Shown in pieces: positions 12,407 to 23,179 of a stretch of 64,000 nt of DNA. Every line of letters begins with the position of its first letter. Position 1 is the stretch's first letter. A program made the position numbers and the translations under genes. Where the stretch lies: assembly GCA_029891345.1 (NCBI GenBank), contig CM057003.1, forward strand, positions 9,242,209 through 9,306,208, written 5' to 3'. Source of the DNA: Dryococelus australis. Taxonomy: Eukaryota > Arthropoda > Insecta > Phasmatodea > Phasmatidae. The notes beneath the pieces are model-generated. The model ran no database searches and was not told the origin of the DNA. It worked only from the letters and a program-made list of their open reading frames with translations.

Positions 12407-12812
12407 GGCTGTTCACGATAAAGTGAGCACTTTTGAAACTGACATTAGAAAACGTCCCTGCACGTCTCTGCACCGATTAACATTCGCCCAGCAAAGTTGG
12501 TAACGTTGGATGGAAAGTAGTTCCATATCTTAACGTCAAATAAAAAGTGTTTGGTAACCATTTGTGATAACTTAAATTATTTCTTACGCTTTCTGTTTTT
12601 TTTAACGCATCGAAGTGTAAAAATGAGCAGATTTGTAAAATATTTAACTTTCCTAATAATTTCCGAGTTTTACTCGACTGAAGTATGAATAAAGTGATGA
12701 GGTACATGGCAACGTTAATTTTATATAAGGCGGAAGAATACACAACGTGCATACAAAAATATCGTAAGCACGGCTTTCAAAAGTGTTCAATTTACTGTGA
12801 ACAGCGTATAGG
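12407..12812 (-). mobile_element. MITE type A, copy 2
   Basis: Left end GGCTGTTCACGATAAAGTGA with GCACTTTTGAA. The interior has 'CCAGCAAAGTTGGTAACGTT' and 'GGAAAGTAGTTCCATA'. The right end is GGCTTTCAAAAGTGTTCAAT, then TTACTGTGAACAGC. It is in the opposite orientation to copy 1. Confidence 0.92.
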
Positions 12813-14284
12813 TACATTCAATTAGGTATTCAAATGCCGAGTCTGGTCTGCTTGATACGTTTGGCTCACAATATTTCTGGGAAACGGAAAGGATATCTCT
12901 TTTCCCTAACCACTGTAAAACTCCTGCCTGATAGGTGAGTCCTGATTGCAGCATGTAGCGACGTTGTCAGACTAATTAGACGATAGCTGACAAGGGGCGA
13001 ATTACAGAAACAGGAAAATGAAATTCTAATTGGACACCGCAGGGAATTGTTTTTCTGGAGGAACGAATATAAACAACTGCCTCATAAAATAAAAACCCCT
13101 TTCCAAGCGGAAGAGAAATTTCGGGGTTTTGTACGGGAATTTGAAAACGGCCTCGTTAAACCGATGAAATTACGTGTTTAATGGCACGTGTACGCAGTTG
13201 TTCAGCATAAATAACCATCGTGTTTGCTTTCGTAGCTTCTTGTGTGCGCAAAATATGTACAGATTTCCTCGGCCATAAAATTAATATCAAACACACAACG
13301 TGCAGGCACTGTACTAATCAGTTAATAAAAATATATGCTCTAATAAAATAAAATAACTTAAACTTATTTTAACTGTACAAGAGTCGAAATTAACGGAATT
13401 GTACTAGGAATTGTAGCTGTGGATATGAGGTCTGCTAGAAATAGATCTAAATATCTCACATTTTCAGGCACAGTGATTCAGACAGTAAAAGCCCGTATTA
13501 CTGTATATAAATTTAAAAATAAAATATACATAAAAACGAAGTAGTTACTACTCATGATTACCAAATGTAAATTTTGTACACATCGCACAAATGAATTAAG
13601 TACATAAACGCATACTTACTGACCCCTAAGGTTTCTTTGTAATATTGGTAATCTTCATACGTTGTGAGTAAGCCCTAAGTGTTGTTTGTACCTCTTAGGT
13701 ACAAAAAAAATAGCCTTAAGCACGTTTATAGAACAACAACTTCCAAGAATATTTGTCATCTATTTCACACGTGAGTGCTTATAATCTTAGTGTTAACTTA
13801 ATTCATTATAAATAAGAAATCGTAAAATATTGAATCATTCTATTTCATGCAATTTAAAGCAAACAGGATTAATACCGTTTTCATGTACGCTCCAAAAACA
13901 GTTTTATAAATACAGTCAATGGCAAAATAATCTAATTGGTTTGGAAGGCCTCGCTAAATTAACAATGATAAAAACAATTTAACATGAGTGTTCTTAAATA
14001 AAATCATAATTACAATTTTCCTGAAATAATGCTAAAGTTTTCTCTCGCCCCACCCACTTCGTAACCTAAGGCTGCAATCTGCATGTGAACTACAAACAAA
14101 ACTAAATGAGTCCAAAAAATAAAACAAAGAGAAATCAGCACGGCGTATCTGTGCACTACCATTAGATTAAATAATTTTTTTAAAAATAGATAACAGTGAA
14201 GCACTCTTCAATGATGCTATATGAATACGTTAATTAGCCAGTAAACAAAGTTAACTTTACATATGAAGTCAAAATGGTTACTTT
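12813..14284. other. AT-rich non-coding stretch
   Basis: No coding or repeat signal recognised. A 64-codon minus-strand frame near 14010-14204 is hydrophobic but has no family motif. Confidence 0.45.
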
Positions 14285-14525
14285 TTTTTAAATATAAGAG
14301 CTATTTCTTACTAGCCATTATATCACATTTCTATTCTCTGTTTGTAAATTTTAATGAAGGCAAAATTATAAGGGACAATGTTATTTATCCAAATAAAAAT
14401 TACTTATATGAGAGGAAATATAAACACTTGCAATAAATTATTTATTTTGAAAAATGCCAAACATATGAAACATGGGACGATTTTTCAAAGTTTAGATTCA
14501 AAAGGTGTTTAGAGAAGGTTTGAGC
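14285..14525 (+). mobile_element. MITE type C, truncated
   Basis: Contains the type C internal phrase 'GCTATTTCTTACTAGCCATT' and the distal end 'GATTTTTCAAAGTTTAGATT' with 'CAAAAGG', as in the copy ending at 28350. The proximal half is missing. Its end lies about 75 bp before the 117-bp minisatellite. Confidence 0.55.
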
Positions 14526-14600
14526 AGGCTACAACTGAAGAGTTTTGAAAGCCCTGCCCGCTACGTTTGTGTATCCGCCCGAAGACAAAGGAAAAAACTT

Positions 14601-15653
14601 AACGTGTCTTGTGTCCGACAACAGGTAATCGTGTATCGGTCAAGGGACATTGAGAAACTGCGCCCAAATATGCGTCGCTACCACGACGAACCTCACAGCA
14701 GCAAGCTGGAAAAACTTAACGTGTCTTGTGTCCGACAACAGGTAATCGTGTATCGGTCAAGGGACATTGAGAAACTGCGCCCAAATATGAGTCTCTACCA
14801 CGACGAACCTCACAGCAGCAAGCTGGAAAAACTTAACGTGTCTTGTGTCCGACAACAGGTAATCATGTATCGGTCAAGGGACATTGAGAAACTGCGCCCA
14901 AATATGAGTCTCTACCACGACGAACCTCACAGCAGCAAACTGGAAAAACTTAACGTGTCTTGTGTCCGACAACAGGTAATCGTGTATCGGTCAAGGGACA
15001 TTGAGAAACTGCGCCCAAATATGAGTCTCTACCACGACGAACCTCACAGCAGCAAGCTGGAAAAACTTAACGTGTCTTGTGTCCGACAACAGGTAATCGT
15101 GTATCGGTCAAGGGACATTGAGAAACTGCGCCCAAATATGAGTCTCTACCACGACGAACCTCACAGCAGCAAGCTGGAAAAACTTAACGTGTCTTGTGTC
15201 CGACAACAGGTAATCGTGTATCGGTCAAGGGACATTGAGAAACTGCGCCCAAATATGCGTCGCTACCACGACGAACCTCACAGCAGCAAGCTGGAAAAAC
15301 TTAAAGGTGTCTTGTGTCCGACAACAGGTAATCATGTATCGGTCAAGGGACATTGAGAAACTGCGCCCAAATATGCGTCGCTACCACGACGAACCTCACA
15401 GCAGCAAGCTGGAAAAACTTAACGTGTCTTGTGTCCGACAACAGGTAATCGTGTATCGGTCAAGGGACATTGAGAAACTGCGCCCAAATATGAGTCTCTA
15501 CCACGACGAACCTCACAGCAGCAAACTGGAAAAACTTAACGTGTCTTGTGTCCGACAACAGGTACATCATGTATCGGTCAAGGGACATTGAGAAACTGCG
15601 CCCAAATATGAGTCTCTACCACGACGAACCTCACAGCAGCAAGCTGGAAAAAC
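14601..15653 (+). repeat. Minisatellite, 117-bp period, 9 units
   Basis: Unit starts (AACGTGTCTTGTGTCCGACA) fall at 14601, 14718, 14835, 14952, 15069, 15186, 15303, 15421 and 15538. Units are nearly identical. The main variants are ATGAGTCTC versus ATGCGTCGC and ATCGTG versus ATCATG. The frame encodes a 39-residue repeat (…VSCVRQQVIVYRSRDIEKLR…). It stays open for seven units until a one-base insertion near 15305, and is disrupted again near 15562. The two single-base insertions argue against a maintained protein, although long open frames on one strand are notable. Confidence 0.95.
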
Positions 15654-16197
15654 CCTGGTTAAGATCCCCGCCTACCTGGAGATTTTTCCCGCGTCTGAGG
15701 CCGAGAAGCGTGGGAGCGATAAGGGCGAAACTGCAACGCGCATCAAGTCCCCCATCGCCCCTAAGCGCAATTCACTGAGCTGGCTTACAGAGTTCTCGTC
15801 GTGCTGTGTGTACCTATGGAACTTTCAGCGACGAACCTTTAGGAAGGCTCACAAGTGTCACTGTGATGTTGAGGAGTATAACTGTGATACTCTCATTAAG
15901 CGTCTTTGTGAAGGAAATGTCTGCGATATTGCCAGTAAAAGTTGAATTGGGTAAAGTGATACCGTGGGAACAAAACCTGTATGGTTCGTATCCAATGACC
16001 CTTTGCCTAATGGAGATTGTTTTTTAAATCGTGTTATCGTAGTTGAAGCAACACGACCTTTTTTAGGAATGTGAAAGGAGGCCAGTGATAAAGGACGAGA
16101 AGTTTTTACGAACCAGAGGTGATTAGTATTTCGGTCAGAGAGTTCCAATTCTTCAGCTTGAATATCTGAATTATTTGAGGAGCCTGCATCGTCTGTG
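15654..16197. other. No recognisable feature
   Basis: Follows the minisatellite without a clear element. About 15655-15780 is moderately GC-rich and continues the array frame briefly, but matches no family I know. Confidence 0.4.
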
Positions 16198-16538
16198 TTT
16201 AAGGTGGATCAGTCCCCGCCATCTTGTATTTTCACTATTTTTGTCATAAGTTCCATTTAAGAACCTTTAATGAAAATTTTCGCACGTGACATAAATAACA
16301 GCTCCTTAAGCTTAATCAACATAATACATTTCTATATAATTTATTGGATATATATATATTTTTCTTTTGGTTACAGAAATGGACCTGGCAACAATAGTCC
16401 AGCAATACATGTTCTAGAACATGTGCAATGCAATGCCCTACGCTTTGACGAAGCCCTAAATAAAATGCAAAATCTGTGATGCAATTTACGATGAAAATTC
16501 TGGTAATCCTAGATGGCGGGGACTGATCCGCCTTAATG
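16198..16538. mobile_element. Small MITE-like element with 25-bp inverted ends
   Basis: Left end TTTAAGGTGGATCAGTCCCC then GCCATCT. The right end is AGATGGCGGGGACTGATCCG then CCTTAA, the inverse with one or two mismatches. The interior is AT-rich and non-coding. It contains the 18-bp palindrome ACATGTTCTAGAACATGT at 16407-16424. Confidence 0.7.
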
Positions 16539-16645
16539 AGGCTGAACCTTCTGCGATAAATTGTCATTTGTGCGTACTCGTGCGCTGTGTCTGAAAGAGC
16601 CCTAGAATTCGGTAGTGATTCGGATTTTGACGAATAGTGTATACA

Positions 16646-17018
16646 GACTGTTTCGTAACTTATGTTACAGGTTTTGGGAGGTGACCCCTTACGAAAAAAC
16701 GTTACGAAAAATGCAGATTGACTTATGTCCGGAAAAGGCGTCTAAAAGTGGAAAACACCCCCAAAAGCTGGGCTTTAAAATTAATTTTTATTTAATAAAG
16801 TGGAAACAAATTAATATTAATATAAGATATTATATATTGTAACTTAACATTACTTTTTGCAATTTTATTTAGTAAAAGGCCATTTTTAAAGCCCAACTTT
16901 CGGGGGTGTTTTCAACCCTTAGACATCGTTTCCGGACGAACGTCAATCGGCATTTTCGTAATGTTTTTCTAATAATGAATCACACTGCAAAGTCTGTAAC
17001 ATAAGTTACGAAACAACC
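16646..17018. mobile_element. Foldback MITE, inverted arms of about 130 bp
   Basis: The left arm (16646-16781) begins GACTGTTTCGTAACTTATGT. The right arm (16890-17018) ends with its inverse, ACATAAGTTACGAAACAACC. Both arms share 'GATTGAC', 'GTCCGGAAA', 'GAAAACACCCCC' and 'GGGCTTTAAAA'. Only about 100 bp of AT-rich loop separates them, so the whole element can form one hairpin. No coding capacity. Flanks are TA-rich, so a TA target is possible but not proven. Confidence 0.9.
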
Positions 17019-17020
17019 TC

Positions 17021-17054
17021 TATATATAATATGTATATATACATATTATATATA
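17021..17054. repeat. 34-bp perfect palindrome
   Basis: TATATATAATATGTATA followed directly by its exact inverse. It lies two bases beyond the foldback MITE. Confidence 0.9.
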
Positions 17055-17175
17055 AAAATATAAATCATATATGTACATATTTTATACATGTAACACGTAT
17101 TTTAAGATGGAGTGCTTTGAAAAAGCTATAGCTATGTTGGAGTGCTCTGAAATGCTGTTTGTAATGTACGTGACG

Positions 17176-18668
17176 CCTTGGTAGCACTCCTCAGGTGTGG
17201 TCTGAAGTTTGTGTTCTTCCCATAGATAAGCACGTTGGAAGCACTCCTCAGGTGTGGTCTGAAGTGTGTGTTCTTCCCACAGATAAGCACGTTGGAAGCA
17301 CTCCTCAGGTGTGGTCTGAAGTGTGTGTTCTTCCCATAGATAAGCACGTTGGAAGCACTCCTCAGGTGTGGTCTGAAGTGTGTGTTCTTCCCATAGATAA
17401 GCACGTTGGAAGCACTCCTCAGGTGTGGTCTGAAGTGTGTGTTCTTCCCACAGATAAGCACGTTGGAAGCACTCCTCAGGTGTGGTCTGAAGTGTGTGTT
17501 ATTCCCACAGATAAGCACGTTGGAAGCACTCCTCAGGTGTGGTCTGGTGTGTGTTCTTCCCATAGATAAGCACGTTGGAAGCACTCCTCAGGTGTGGTCT
17601 GAAGTGTGTGTTCTTCCCATAGATAAGCACGTTGGAAGCACTCCTCAGGTGTGGTCTGAAGTGTGTGTTCTTCCCACAGATAAGCACGTTGGAAGCACTC
17701 CTCAGGTGTGGTCTGAAGTGTGTGTTCTTCCCACAGATAAGCACGTTGGAAGCACTCCTCAGGTGTGGTCTGAAGAGTGTGTTCTTCCCACAGATAAGCA
17801 CGTTGGAAGCACTCCTCAGGTGTGGTCTGAAGTGTGTGTTCTTCCCACAGATAAGCACGTTGGAAGCACTCCTCAGGTGTGGTCTGAAGTGTGTGTTCTT
17901 CCCATAGATAAGCACGTTGGAAGCACTCCTCAGGTGTGGTCTGAAGTGTGTGTTCTTCCCATAGATAAGCACGTTGGAAGCACTCCTCAGGTGAGGTCTG
18001 AAGTGTGTGTTCTTCCCACAGATAAGCACGTTGGAAGCACTCCTCAGGTGTGGTCTGAAGTGTGTGTTCTTCCCATAGATAAGCACGTTGGAAGCACTCC
18101 TCAGGTGTGGTCTGAAGTGTGTGTTCTTCCCATAGATAAGCACGTTGGAAGCACTCCTCAGGTGTGGTCTGAAGTGTGTGTTCTTCCCATAGATAAGCAC
18201 GTTGGAAGCACTCTTCAGGTGTGGTCTGAAGTGTGTGTTCTTCCCACAGATAAGCACGTTGGAAGCACTCCTCAGGTGTGGTCTGAAGTGTGTGTTTTTC
18301 CCCATAGATAAGCACGTTGGAAGCACTCCTCAGGTGAGGTCTGAAGTGTGTGTTCTTCCCATAGATAAGCACGTTGGAAGCACTCCTCAGGTGTGGTCTG
18401 AAGTGTGTGTTCTTCCCACAGATAAGCACGTTGGAAGCACTCCTCAGGTGTGGTCTGAAGTGTGTGTTCTTCCCATAGATAAGCACGTTGGAAGCACTCC
18501 TCAGGTGTGGTCTGAAGTGTGTGTTCTTCCCATAGATAAGCACGTTGGAAGCACTCCTCAGGTGTGGTCTGAAGTGTGTGTTCTTCCCATAGATAAGCAC
18601 GTTGGAAGCACTCCTCAGGTGTGGTCTGAAGTGTGTGTTCTTCCCATAGATAAGCACGTCGGAAGCAC
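17176..18668. repeat. Minisatellite, 57-bp period, about 26 units
   Basis: The unit includes GCACGTTGGAAGCACTCCTC and a GTGTGTTCTTCCCA segment. As 57 is divisible by 3, frames stay open on both strands (minus 391 and 275 codons, plus 301 codons), read as 19-residue repeats. One unit has a small deletion (about 17540) and one a single-base insertion (about 18300). A two-state site, CATAGATAAG (T) or CACAGATAAG (C), gives the order T C T T C C T T C C C C T T C T T T C T T C T T T T. Units follow one another without spacers, so it is not a CRISPR. I see no gene structure around it. Confidence 0.97.
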
Positions 18669-19467
18669 GTTTTAAAGTTTCGTGGAAAACGTGTGATTTC
18701 AAACACAATGCAACGCGGTTAAGTGCGAGTTAGGCGGGAGTATATTAACTTTTTTTTTAACCCCCCGACTGTTTCTACCTAGCCACCGGTAAAAAAATAT
18801 AACAGATATGATGCATATGATCCATGAAGTTGACGGCGCTTGGAAGAAAACAAACGTAAATCAGTTTCAGAGGCGAACAATTAAAATATTAGCCTTCTAA
18901 TATGACGTTCAGTAATACGATTAAAATATGTATGACACTGCCACATAGAAAAAATTTGCCTACAAAATATTCGAAGCATTAGGATTATTTTTAAGGTGAA
19001 TTAAACGAATGTTATGGGTAGTTGTTTTTCGAAAACTTATTTAGGAAATTACTTGATAATATGGCAACCTGTAACAATAAATTTATGGTGAGGATGGTAA
19101 ATCTGGCGTAGTGGCCATTTTTGCCTGGTGTTTGGTATGCGTGGAGGATGTGAGGACGACAATAGCAAGTTTAGGTAGTTAACCCCTTAACCTACACATT
19201 AAGTTTTCGTTCCAGGTGTTGACAAAGAGAAGATATTTGGTCTCGCAAGTACTTGCGAATTCCTTGTAATAACTTACTTGATGGAAACTGTAGAAAATGT
19301 TGATATTGGTCTACAGAATCTATAGCCACCAATAATACAATTCTGGTATGCTAGCAGCAACCAATAACATTAACCAGGGAAAAGACGCTGTCGGTGTTGA
19401 TGCTAGCTTCTGACCTTGTACAGCACTCACCAAGACTTTACACCTTCTAAAGCACGTCATACGTGAA
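18669..19467. other. No recognisable feature
   Basis: AT-rich. No exon or shared repeat seen. Confidence 0.45.
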
Positions 19468-19475
19468 CTGAACGA

Positions 19476-19759
19476 CAGGGATAGGAAAATTTCGCGAGTT
19501 CAAAGACCTATAGGCTAGACTCCATAGTTCTGTGTACACCAGAGTCTCAGCTGTTTGTTCATTGGTTGCTGCCCCAGTGTTACCTCACACTTGGCAGTAT
19601 GAGAATCACTACTTTTTTTCTTACAAGTTTGCTATTGGCTCAGAGGCGTCTAGGGCGTGGTCTAATGAACTGTGACACAGTTGCAAATGTGACTTCACTG
19701 TATACATTTTTGACGTCTCTCTTGTCCCGAAATAAATTCGAGAAATTTTCCTATCCCTA
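19476..19759. mobile_element. hAT-type MITE with 8-bp target duplication
   Basis: Left end CAGGGATAGGAAAATTTCGC and right end GAAATTTTCCTATCCCTA are inverted. The flanks CTGAACGA (19468-19475) and GTGAACGA (19760-19767) agree at 7 of 8 bases. CAGGG-type ends with an 8-bp duplication are typical of the hAT superfamily. The 284-bp interior is non-coding, so it must have been moved by a transposase encoded elsewhere. Confidence 0.88.
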
Positions 19760-19767
19760 GTGAACGA

Positions 19768-20080
19768 ATATACTGGGGATGATATTATAAGAGGTTAAAT
19801 GTGATTGCAGGCTTCCACAGCCATTGTGACAATGATTGCCTCCAAATTCAAGGGCAAGCTGCGTTCTTTCTGACATCGTCTTGGCTTTTAAGGATCGGCT
19901 TCGAGGATCAGAGGTGGTAGAGGAGACCTACGTTTCGCCATTCACCTGGATCCAAGTTGATTTTCAACCATAAAGACGTCTGCTGCAATGCATGAGATAA
20001 AAGTTGGCAACACTCAACCCCACCTCGAGGAAACTCATCCTCGAAAGCTAAGAAAACCAAAGGTCAGGTTCGTACGTAAA
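19768..20080. other. No recognisable feature
   Basis: About 310 bp between two MITEs. No motif recognised. Confidence 0.4.
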
Positions 20081-20502
20081 GGCTATTCACGATAAAGTGA
20101 GCACTTTTGAAATCTACTTGTGGAAAATATTACCGCCCCTATTTGCATAAATTATATCGGGAATACTGACCGGCATGCATCCAGTTAAGTTGGTAACGAC
20201 AGGTGAAAAGTAGTCTAGAGTTTTAATATTGGATTAAAAATTTTACATGAGCGTTTGTGAATTCTGAAACTATTTCATTGATATCGGTTTTATTTTCATA
20301 ATGCTTTTAAGTGAAGAAACTGTCAAATTTGTAAATTATATTTAAAAATAGTTTAGCAGTTTCACTCGATCGACGTACGAATAAATTTGTGTGGTCCATA
20401 GCAATGTTAATCTTACCTCTAGTGGAAGAATGCACAATATGCATGCAAGTAAATCTTAGCAGGGCTTTCAAAAGAGTTCAGTTTACCACGAAGTGCCTAT
20501 AA
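20081..20502 (-). mobile_element. MITE type A, copy 3
   Basis: Left end GGCTATTCACGATAAAGTGA with GCACTTTTGAA. The right end is CAGGGCTTTCAAAAGAGTTC then AGTTTACCACGAAG. The interior matches copy 2, including 'CCAGTTAAGTTGGTAACGA'. Confidence 0.9.
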
Positions 20503-20511
20503 GGAAATGTA

Positions 20512-20945
20512 TCGTCCGTTCACGGTTACTTCCAACTTTTCTGAAGCCCTGCTAATATTCTACTTCCAGGATATTCCTGCGCCTCGTGCGAACAAAGCTT
20601 AACCGAGTCTAGAAAATTGCACCGAAAGGAAAATGCACCGCATTCGCGGACAATCTGTGTAATAATATTTTGCATAATAACTACTTCTTACTAGGCATTG
20701 CCAACACATCTGTTCTGTAGCTGTTCTTATTAATATTAATTGTGAATTAAATATTGTAATTTGCAAAGATATTATAGGTAAATGTTCAGTTTAACCAAGA
20801 GTAAGATACTTTAATGGTAACACAAGTACAAAACTCTTGTGATACATGCGGTATTTTGGAAACAACCAAACGCATCATACATGGAGTTATTTTTCATAGG
20901 TTTGTTTCAACGAGCGTGAAGAAACGACGAATAGACTATAATCAT
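20512..20945 (+). mobile_element. MITE type C, near-complete copy
   Basis: Left end CGTTCACGGTTACTTCCAAC with TTTTCTGAAGCCCTGCT. The interior has 'TTGCACCGAAAGGAAAATGC' and 'TTACTAGGCATTGCCAACAC'. The distal end is 'AAGAAACGACGAATAGACTA'. The left end shares GTTCACGG and AAGCCCTGCT with type A, so the two types are related. Confidence 0.85.
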
Positions 20946-21116
20946 AGCACGATATATCTACTTGCATATTTCACAGTTCAGGACGATATTTTCGACTTCA
21001 CTGATCTATCGCTAGCGTGTCCCTAACGAAGCAAGAACATTGACTGTCCTTTCACCTAGAAGGCGCGTCCTTGACTGTCGTCACACAATGCGACAACTCA
21101 CATGCACTGACAACTA

Positions 21117-21537
21117 CAGGCTGTTCACGTTAAACTGAGCACTTTTGTTAGCCCTGCTTACGATCTACTCGTATACGTATTGAGTGTTCTTCCGCCATAT
21201 GTAAAACTAACGTTACTGTGGGCCGTCGGCACTTTATTCATGCGTCGATCAAGTAAAACCTTGATCTTACTAGGAAAGTGAATATTTTACAGGCCTGCTC
21301 ATTCCTATACTTACATGCAATAAAAATACAGAAAACTGAATAAATAATTTAGGCGTTCACAAACGTTAACGTGACAATTTTGGCTCGATGTTAAGCCGTG
21401 TTACTATTTCTCCATCGTAGCTACCAACTTAACTGGGCTCTTGCCAGTCAATATGCACATTAAATTATATGCTGGCTGAAGCAATGACTTTTTCCAACGG
21501 GCTGATTGCAAAAGTGCTCGAATAACAGTGAACAGCC
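21117..21537 (+). mobile_element. MITE type A, copy 4
   Basis: Left end GGCTGTTCACGTTAAACTGA then GCACTTTTG. The right end is AAAAGTGCTCGAATAACAGT then GAACAGCC. The interior matches the type A consensus, including 'CTTCCGCCATATGTAAAACT'. Confidence 0.92.
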
Positions 21538-21632
21538 GGTACTCGACTGACGGCGCGGTCAAATGCGATATTAGTCATATGCGGCAACACACTGGTACAA
21601 GTTAAGGTAAGGCGTAAGGAGACGAGAACATG

Positions 21633-22666
21633 GACTAAAGATGAGGTAGACCGCTTATTTGTCTTCTGCACACGTACCCAAAACACTGTCAAAGTCATGT
21701 GGTGAACAATGATGAACGTGTTTGTTTACATTTTAATTCTAGAATGACAAGCACTGTTACATTAATATTGTCATTTTAACCAACTTGAAGTTGATCAAAC
21801 TGCATTAAAAATTAGCTGGAGTAAGTATAAAAATATATCTAACCTAAAATTTAATTCACACCGTTTTTGCAAGTCGTACTGGCAGAAAAGCAGTTCGATG
21901 TAGAAGGCACGTAGAGTGCACTGTTAAAATTTTCCATATATTTAGGGGAATTTTTGCGAAAAATCACAGTAAATATACGGAAACGCAATCCGCAATGACG
22001 AAAAAACGGAGTTAAGGGCGTAAATTCAGAATACGGAAAATATCCGAATTTTCTATAACTTCGGGTTTCGGGCACGAACAATGGCCAGTTTACACGAAGC
22101 TTTCTTCGGCACTGTAACCAGGAAATTATAGTTTCTGCGGCAGTTAAGGTTATCCATGACACTAATACCTGTTCTTTCAAACATCGAAGAGTAGCAATAG
22201 GCGTCTGTAACACTTACCAACACTCAAAATACACTTATGTAAGTAATACAGAAATTCAAAAGTTATACCTAATTCACTAAGTGAGTATTGTAGGTAAGTG
22301 GTTTGGGTCGTCAGTTTGTAACTTTTTGACTCGTCTTCAAATCTTGCTTAGGTGAAAATATTACATTTTTTAAAAATATATTTTTATACACAGTAGAACA
22401 CCCACATAATGAAAATTAAAATAAAATAGATGTTAAAAATGATTTAAACTAGAAGGGTAGAAAACTAACTAGGGAATTAACGGAAAGGTTCCGTGATTTT
22501 TACGGAAAGTCCGTTTTTGAAAATCAATGTGTCCGTAATTTTACGGATAGTTTACGGACACCTCTGGATAAATTTTTACCAACACTTTTCCATAAAATGA
22601 AGGAAATTTTTTTTTAGCAGTGTGGTTGTGCGTATCTAGCGAGGTCGGTCTACCTCATCTTTAGTC
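21633..22666. mobile_element. Candidate 1-kb element with 21-bp perfect inverted ends
   Basis: GACTAAAGATGAGGTAGACC plus G at 21633-21653 recurs as its exact inverse at 22646-22666. The interior is AT-rich. A 120-codon minus-strand frame (22213-21851) has no motif I recognise. No target duplication is visible. The right end lies 16 bp from the neuroligin exon's donor site. It could be a transposon or an inverted repeat of other origin. Confidence 0.5.
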
Positions 22667-22682
22667 TACGGGCGGGACTGAC

Positions 22683-23147
22683 CTGGGGATAGTCGCTGTC
22701 CTTGGTCTGGTAGTCGAAGACGTAGAAGAAGGACCTCGAGGTGGAGGCGGGCGGAGAGCCGCGGTTGCTCAGCACGTCGCCCGTCTGCACGAGCGGCGCC
22801 ACGAACTGGGCGTCGCTGAGCGCCGCGACGCACGCGTCCCTCGTGTTGACGGGGTGGAGGACGGTGCGCTCCCAGTCCGTGTATTCGTTCACGACGGTGA
22901 AGAAAATCTCGGAGAGGTGGTAGGTGTAGGCGTTGCGCACGTACGTGCGCAGGATGCGGTCGCGCCGCTCGCCCTCGAAGCCGAAGCGCACGTCGTCTCC
23001 GGAGAAGCGCCACAGGGCCTCGGCGGTCACGACGCCGAAGAGCAGGTCGTAGCGACCCGCGGCGCCCGCCGCCGCCAGGGCGGCGTCCCCGCTGCGCTTC
23101 ACGTTGCCGCCCGTCGACGCCGAGTGCGGCGGGCCCGCCGCGAACCC
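22683..23147 (-). CDS. nlg: Neuroligin, internal exon (second of two seen)
   Basis: This exon encodes part of the extracellular cholinesterase-like domain of a neuroligin, a postsynaptic adhesion protein that binds presynaptic neurexin and lacks esterase activity. It is 465 bp (155 codons), phase 0 at both ends. The acceptor is TTGCAG before 23147 and the donor GTCAGT follows 22683. Key segments are YDLLFGVVTAEALWRF (about residues 40-55), RILRTYVRNAYTYHL, NEYTDWERTVLHPVNTRD, DACVAALSDAQFVAPL and FFYVFDYQTKDSDYPQ at the end, all typical of insect neuroligins. The first 37 residues or so are Ala/Gly/Ser/Pro-rich and look like a variable loop. GC content is far above the surroundings. The next exon, with the end of the domain, should lie left of the window's visible coding. 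The paralogue is uncertain. Confidence 0.93.
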
Positions 23148-23179
23148 CTGCAAGTTAGGCCACAACCACACATGTGCTA

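Noticed and set aside
16407-16424. Heat-shock or hormone response element (ACATGTTCTAGAACATGT)
   Set aside because: A single palindrome inside a MITE-like element, with no gene or promoter nearby to support regulation.
17176-18668. CRISPR array
   Set aside because: Units are contiguous 57-bp repeats without unique spacers, and the genome is eukaryotic.
17533-18708. 391-codon minus-strand gene in the 57-bp array
   Set aside because: Openness follows from a period divisible by three. The plus strand is equally open, and there is no splice or start context.
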